This document shows positions 58,293-64,000 of a DNA stretch of 64,000 nucleotides, piece by piece. Within the stretch, counting starts at the first letter, position 1. Every line of letters starts with the position of its first letter. The DNA is from Xestospongia muta. Its lineage: Eukaryota > Porifera > Demospongiae > Haplosclerida > Petrosiidae. The position numbers and the translations under genes are program-made. The notes beneath the pieces were generated by a model. It worked only from the letters and a program-made list of their open reading frames with translations, was not told where the DNA came from and searched no databases. The stretch spans positions 1,304,501 through 1,368,500 of the forward strand of contig OY848917.1 in NCBI GenBank assembly GCA_963693285.1, written 5' to 3'.

Positions 58293-58349
58293 TACACTCT
58301 AGAAAACTGCAAAAAGGCCAGAGAATATGCAGTGAAAAATGTTAAGTAA
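58293..58349 (+). pseudogene. orphan 3' end of a DUSP23-like gene
   Basis: Nineteen codons YTLENCKKAREYAVKNVK plus stop, about 1 kb after the end of copy C. The equivalent after copy D is at 63,940. Confidence 0.85.
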
Positions 58350-60560
58350 GAAGAAACAAAAAGGGACTATTTCTTTAGAAAATATCTTTTCATTATTTGT
58401 CATAAAATTAGTTTTAAATAGATAATTAGCAAATGTTTTTTTCAAATATTTGTAGTTTCATTTACTGTGTTACAACTTTTAGTCAATAGGTAGTATATAT
58501 GTACAAAACTATTGCTAATCTTCTTCAAATAATAATTACTTTATTTTCTTTTTATTGTTACTGTTACTGATATCATAGTTAACACTTGGTCTAGACTGTT
58601 TTTTAATGTTGTGTTGGTAGTTTATAGACTTTTCATCTATTTCCAATTCATTTAATTCCACAAATTATCTGATAAAATCTTGAAGAGTTAAGCCATTTTT
58701 TTTCTGGGTCATTATCCCCACTTAAAATATATAATAATTCATAAGGGGAACAGATTTAAGGCTTCATGTGTATATCACAAGTCTTAGTCTATCAAAAATA
58801 ATAGAATACTACATTTGTCTTTCTATTAAGCTGATAGGTTAGTATTTTCTGACACTGCAAACTTTTAACTATATGCATCAGCATTTATGCAGTTACATTA
58901 TAAGGTATAAAGACAACACTGAATCATACAATACCCTTCAATATTTAGAATTGCCTTATGTAAATGGACCTCATATTAATTACTCCTTTATTTTTAAAAA
59001 GAATTAATTGTTCTATAATGCAGTTTAATACTTTGTTTCTATTTTTTTATATCTGCTTGTGTTCCGTGAACATGTCATTAAGATCTTATTTCTAAAGTAA
59101 TAAATGTAAAGTATAAATTTTATGTTTTACAGAAGTTAGAAATAATTAAACTTTTTTATCAATTAAATTTAGAATAATAGCAGAAGCTCTCATTGTATTT
59201 CCTTAACTGATCTTTTACTATGTATTGTATCATATTTGTTAGTTGCACTTCTTAATTGATTAGAAACCTCAAAACTACTTTGACTGCTCTTACATGCCAA
59301 ACATGCTTGCATTTTAATTGTTAGCTGCACTTCTTAATTAACTCTTAACATCATTACCTACTTTGACTGCTTTTACATGCTCAAAAGTCACTCACTAACT
59401 ATCCATATTATTGAAGTGACAGTAAGTGACATATATGTTAATAATAGCACATTAGGTATTATTTAATAGTTCTTCGTATCTGTGATGTCCAGATGTTGTT
59501 GGAAGCATGCAAGGGTCACATTGTAAGCCATGAATTTTACTAACATGAGCTTCAACTGTTAACTGTTGGCTATTTTAGAACATTTTCTAGTTTGTAGACA
59601 TTGTACATGATATGAGGGTACTTAGAGCACCTCCAGCAATGTGCCATTGTTTTAATATCCCAATAACATCCTTTGCAAATCATTGACCGTGCTAATGGGA
59701 CGCATTTCAATTTTAACGAATTCACATTACTTACATAATTACAGAGTGTGGAGAACTAGTGATGCCCATCAGTCCTTTGGGATGTCCTAGTTATTTACAT
59801 TTATGCTTAATATGATTGTTGAAGGAGATGTATGGAAGTGAACCTTTGTCCACAGTAAGGTTGCCTTAATAGGTAAGATTATTCTATGATGACAAACATA
59901 GAGCCAATCAGCCTAAGTCCTAAATAATGCATCATATATACAGTACTATATTGGGATGAAAACTCATTGGATTATTGTATTTGCATTTCCAAGGATTTCT
60001 ACCCTATGACTATCTTGAAATGATGACACCAAAATTTGGTATATGTATCCTCCTGGACTAAAGACACATATCACTATTGAGTCTGTGTATTCCAAGTGTC
60101 AAAAATGTCTTTGATAATTTCAAGTACTTTCCAAAAAAGTGAAATAGTACTTGAGCGCGTCTAAAATTTTCTCATAATTAATTTTTATAAGGGGTGTGTC
60201 CACAAACTATGACTTGAATATGATAACTCAGCATCATGTGTTGAGTTCTTACCTCAAGAATTAAAACTTAGCTTTAAGTCCATTTTATATTTTAAGTCTT
60301 AGAGGCAGTAGTTGTGGAATGATTATATGCATACTGATACACTAGTTTATTTACAAAAATAAAGCAATGTACTATTACAAAACAAATAACTACTAGCCTA
60401 AGAACAAAAGCCATTAGCTCTTTTGGTCACTATTGTTTGTATAAAAACGCTGGGATTAGTCATTAATTGGGATGTATTACATGAGCATGAATATCTCACT
60501 AAAGTGTATCGTAGAAATCGATTATAATGTCTCACATAATATTGACAGGGATGTCTTGAT

Positions 60561-60617
60561 TACACTCTAGAAAACTGCAAAAAGGTCAGAGAATTTGCAG
60601 TGAAAAATGTCAAATAA
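60561..60617 (+). pseudogene. orphan 3' end of a DUSP23-like gene
   Basis: Nineteen codons YTLENCKKVREFAVKNVK plus stop. The flank just before it matches the start of the 50,222 fragment, with the intervening tail codons deleted. Confidence 0.85.
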
Positions 60618-61217
60618 GAAGAGACAAAAAGGTCTATTTCTTTAGAAAATGTCTTTTCATTATTTGTCATAATATTAGTTTTGAATAGATAATTAGGAAA
60701 TGTTAATTTCAAATATTTGTAGCTTCACTTCCTGTCTTACAAGTTTTAGTCAATAGGTAGTATATATGTACAAAAGTATTACTAATCTTCTTCAAATAAT
60801 AATTAGTTCATTTTCTTTTTTTTTGTTACTGTTACTGATATCATAGTTAACACTTGGTCTAGACTGTTTTTTTAATGTTGTGGCCAACTTTAATGTAGTT
60901 TATAGACTTTTCATCTATTTCTAATTCATTTAATCCTATGAAATCATCTAATAAAATGCACTGGTGTCCCATTTCGTTTAAAAATTTGAATGATTATATC
61001 ATATTGTGGAAGAGTTAAACCATTTTGTTCTGGGTCATTATCCCCACTTATAATATGTAATGACTCATAAGGGGAACAGATTTAAGGCTTCAATGTGCAT
61101 ATCACGTCTTAGTCTATCATAAATAATAGACTAACCCATTTGTTTTTCCATTAAGCTGATAGGTTAGCATTTTTTGATACTACAAACCTTTAACTATATG
61201 GATCAGCATTTATCCAG

Positions 61218-61859
61218 GCCATGACAACTCTCCAGATTTTCTCTGTAACCCAGATGATATCTGCAGTCTTATTTCTCGTATTCCTTTGGACACTGCTTCT
61301 GGTCCTGACAGTATCTCCTCTATCATGCTCCACAACACAGCTCCTAGTATTTCACTTCCTCTTTCTATTATTTTCAACTCCTCCCTCTCAACAGGTACAT
61401 TTTCTTCAGACTGGAAAAACTCCAATATTGTACCTATCCCCAAAACAAAAATCTCTTCTTCATCCCCTTCAGACTATTGCCCAATCTCTCTAGTTTCCCT
61501 CCCAAGTAAGATCCTGGAACGTCACATATTTAACTATCTGTATGAATTTTGTTCTGCTCACAACATTCACTAACTGTCAGTTTAGTTTTTGACTAGGATT
61601 TTCAACTGAAAAAGCTATATTATCTATTATCAATTGTTGGTTTTCTTCACTTATCGCAAAAATGCCATCTGTGCACTTTTCTTTGATCTCACAAAAGCAT
61701 TCGACTCTGTCCCTCACAAGCCTCTACTTGACTCCTTATCTTTGCTCAACGTTCCTTCCTCTTCTTTTGTCTTGGCTCCATCTGCAAGGCCGTACTCAGT
61801 TTGTGCCCTTTACTAGCAGCTGCTATTGGGCATTCACTTTGTCAATAAAAAAATATGAG
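61218..61859 (+). mobile_element. non-LTR retrotransposon remnant D
   Basis: Shortest copy. It starts at the equivalent of 35,472 in remnant A, keeps the reverse transcriptase start and motif A (FFDLTKAFDSVPHKPLLDSL), lacks the rest of the palm and ends with the shared terminal sequence and AATAAAAAAATATGAG. Confidence 0.85.
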
Positions 61860-61990
61860 TATCAAACGGTTTATATTGAACCATGTGCTCATACACAAGG
61901 AGGTACCAACATATGAACAGTACTGATATCACTTGAGTGGTTGGGTGTATCCGTATGGTATTAAAGTTTATTTTAAATGTATTTCACCCA

Positions 61991-62024
<34 letters not shown>

Positions 62025-62095
62025 TTAACAATAAATTAAGCTTCAGTGTCATATAGCACCGCCTACCACACAGTGCACGCCTATTCGTCACTTAG

Positions 62096-62102
62096 TATAT
62101 AA
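62096..62102 (+). promoter_or_regulatory. TATA box of copy D
   Basis: TATATAA 46 bases before the ATG in the conserved promoter block. A longer (TA)n run lies at about 61,994-62,021. Confidence 0.75.
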
Positions 62103-62147
62103 GTAGATTAACTACACAAATCATTTCAGATAACGTACGAGATAAAA

Positions 62148-62962
62148 ATGGCAAAACCGAAAACTCCATGGCCAGATGATACAGAGGCACAACTGAATGA
62201 AGATACTACAGCTAACAATTCTAAAGAACCTGAGAACTTTTCCTGGGTGGAAAAAGATGTATTAGCCGCCATGGCATATCCTGGAAAAAAAGGAAATTTG
62301 GAGTTTTTGAGAAAAAACGCTATAGCAGTCCTTATAAACTATCAAAACATACCAAAAGTTAAACAGAAGGACTATGATGATCGTGAGATTAATAAGGCTG
62401 AAAGTATCCAGTATGTAGCTGATCCTAAAAATTACGGAATAAAAGTTTATTGCCTTTACATCAAAGACTGGACTGCTCCATCATTTGAACAAGTAATACT
62501 ATATCATCATAACTATAATATTTTTGTTCTTTTATTGTTTAGATAATCAGAATGAATGAAATAATTGATAAAGCTAAAGACAGTGGGGTTCGTGTAGGCA
62601 TGCATTGCTGGGGAGGTTTTGGTCGAACTGGAACGATGGTGGCCGGCTATCTCATATACAATGGAAAAGATACTGAAGAAGCCAAAACGAGTTCGTTTGT
62701 TGATGTTATAATCACGGAAACAAGGAAAATACGGGATGGTTCCATAGAGATAGCTACTCAAGAGGAAGTTTTGCATACATATTGGTATTATCTGCAAGAA
62801 GTGAAGAAAGGAAATAAAGATGCATTAGGGAAGACGAGAGAACTAGCGACTCATAAGAAAGATATGTTAAGAAAATTGCAACCTGACGTTAAATTGGAAG
62901 AGCACTACGATGAAGAAAACTGCAAAAAGGCCAGACAATATGCATTGGGAGAAGTTAAATAA
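62148..62962 (+). CDS. DUSP23: DUSP23-like dual-specificity phosphatase, copy D (intact)
   Basis: Exons 62,148-62,492 and 62,543-62,962 around the 50-bp intron; 254 residues. Catalytic set complete: NFSWV, YIKDWTAPS with Asp107, HCWGGFGRTGT with Cys137 and Arg143, RDGSIEIATQEEVLHTYWYY, then the full Lys/Glu-rich tail to YALGEVK. Relative to copy C about one third of exon 1 residues differ, nearly all through amino-acid-changing substitutions, while the intron differs at two of 50 bases. The N-terminal 30 residues are replaced wholesale relative to copy A. Likely expressed: TATA, splice signals and polyadenylation signal are all present. Confidence 0.88.
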
Positions 62963-63295
62963 GAAGAGACAAAAAGAGACTATTTCTTTAGAAAATGTCT
63001 TTTCATTATTTGTCATAATAATATTAGTTTTGAATAGATAATTAGCAGATGTAATTTTTTATTAAAATCAAATAAATGCACATTAGCTTATTAAGATATA
63101 CTATTGGTTCATACTTTGCTTTTTTTTGCATTTGACAGTTTTTGTTGTAATAACAAACTCCATTGCTGTAAAAATGTTAGACTCCAATAGTCCTTAGATT
63201 TATCATAAAATGGGACAACACATTTCTTAGATGGAATTGAATCAGACATAATAACATGGAAGTTAACTCTACATGGATACTTGTGACAATAGTAA

Positions 63296-63301
63296 AATAA
63301 A
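63296..63301 (+). terminator. polyadenylation signal of copy D
   Basis: AATAAA about 335 bases after the stop, followed by the conserved AAAGTTTGGAAACTTT palindrome. Confidence 0.5.
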
Positions 63302-63939
63302 GTTTGGAAACTTTATCATCTAAAACCAATAAAAAATATTTTGGGATGTCCTAAGTATTTTTCTTTTGTTTAATATGATTGTTTAAGGAGATGTATGGAA
63401 GTGAACCTTTGTCCACAGTAAGGTTATCACAAGAGTTAAGACATAGAGCAAATCTGCCGAAGACCTAAGTAACACATAATACAATACAGGGCGAGAATTC
63501 ATTGGATTATTGTTTCTGTATATCCAAGGATTTCTATCCTAAGACTATCTTGAAATGATGATACCAAAATTCGGTGTCATTATTCTTTGGGACATTTGTC
63601 CAATCCTGGCTTAAGGACACATATCACTATTGAGTCTGAGTGTCCCAGGTGTCCTAAATGTCTTTGATAATTTCAAAGACATTTTGATGACTACACCATA
63701 AAATACTTTCCAAAAAGGTGCAATAGTATTAGAGTGCATCTAAAATCTCTCCTAATTAATTTTTATAAGGGGTGTGTCTACGAACTCTGACTCTTATTTA
63801 ACTCAGTATCATATGTTGAGCTCTTACCTTAAGAATTAAAACTTGCTTTAAATCCATTTTGTATTTGAAGTCTTAGAGGCAGTAGCTATGGAATGATTAT
63901 ATGCATACTGATACACCAGTTTATATATATATATGAAAA
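63302..63939. repeat. 3' flank block of copy D
   Basis: Matches 57,661-58,290 after copy C and 37,368-38,990 after copy A. No gene seen. Confidence 0.75.
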
Positions 63940-63996
63940 TACACTCTAGAAAACTGCAAAAAGGCCAGAGAATATGTAGGGAAAAATGTTAAATAA
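63940..63996 (+). pseudogene. orphan 3' end of a DUSP23-like gene at the window edge
   Basis: Nineteen codons (YTLENCKKAREYVGKNVK plus stop), about 1 kb after copy D. The array appears to continue beyond the window. Confidence 0.85.
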
Positions 63997-64000
63997 GAAG

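Larger units (their letters stand above)
57661..61217. repeat. 3' flank blocks of copy C (two tandem units)
   Basis: 57,661-59,770 matches the flank of copy A. 59,770-61,200 matches 49,800-51,640 after copy B. The second unit ends at ATTTATCCAGG and joins retrotransposon remnant D directly. No independent gene is seen besides two orphan tails. Confidence 0.75.

Overview
The window looks like AT-rich nuclear DNA from an invertebrate animal. Long genes are split into many small exons with GT-AG introns, many only tens to a few hundred bases long. Microsatellites, degenerate transposons and metazoan-specific domain combinations (CARD, coiled coil, PDZ, SH3, guanylate kinase) are present. A sponge is my best guess, from the compact introns and an NRF-1 palindrome in a promoter, but this is inference and other early-branching animals remain possible. 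All exon models were built by eye from open frames, splice signals and phase continuity.

Layout. Bases 1-4,227 hold a possible 3' end of a coding region, an NRF-1-type promoter site and a single-exon gene for a cysteine-rich secreted, probably GPI-anchored protein (1,475-2,200, +). Bases 4,228-24,400 (-) hold a 26-coding-exon gene for a 1,238-residue DLG5-like scaffold: CARD, coiled coil, PDZ, low-complexity linker, PDZ, SH3, GUK. Bases 24,779-33,867 (-) hold a 15-exon gene for a 647-residue DDX21/DDX50-type nucleolar DEAD-box helicase with a GUCT-like domain. One of its introns is almost entirely a (CT)~98 tract that also serves as the polypyrimidine tract.

From about 34 kb to the end the window is a recent tandem segmental-duplication array. 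The repeated gene is a two-exon DUSP23-like protein phosphatase with a 50-bp intron, a TATA box and the CX5R active site. Copies A (36,246) and D (62,148) are intact, C (56,539) is shortened in its tail, and B (46,886) is frameshifted. Orphan 3'-exon ends and one orphan promoter are scattered between them. Copy B is preceded by a partial pseudogene of the neighbouring DDX21-like gene. Copies A, C and D are preceded by remnants of the same non-LTR retrotransposon. The array also carries an 862-bp terminal-inverted-repeat element with a 9-bp target duplication, a decayed tnp2/EnSpm-like transposon, an hAT fragment, a Ty3-type reverse transcriptase fragment and a foldback element.

Most notable point: between phosphatase copies the intron and 3' flank are almost identical, while the coding exons differ mainly at amino-acid-changing positions around an unchanged catalytic motif. 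That suggests diversifying selection on a young phosphatase family. No bacterial features, tRNA, rRNA or CRISPR arrays were seen.
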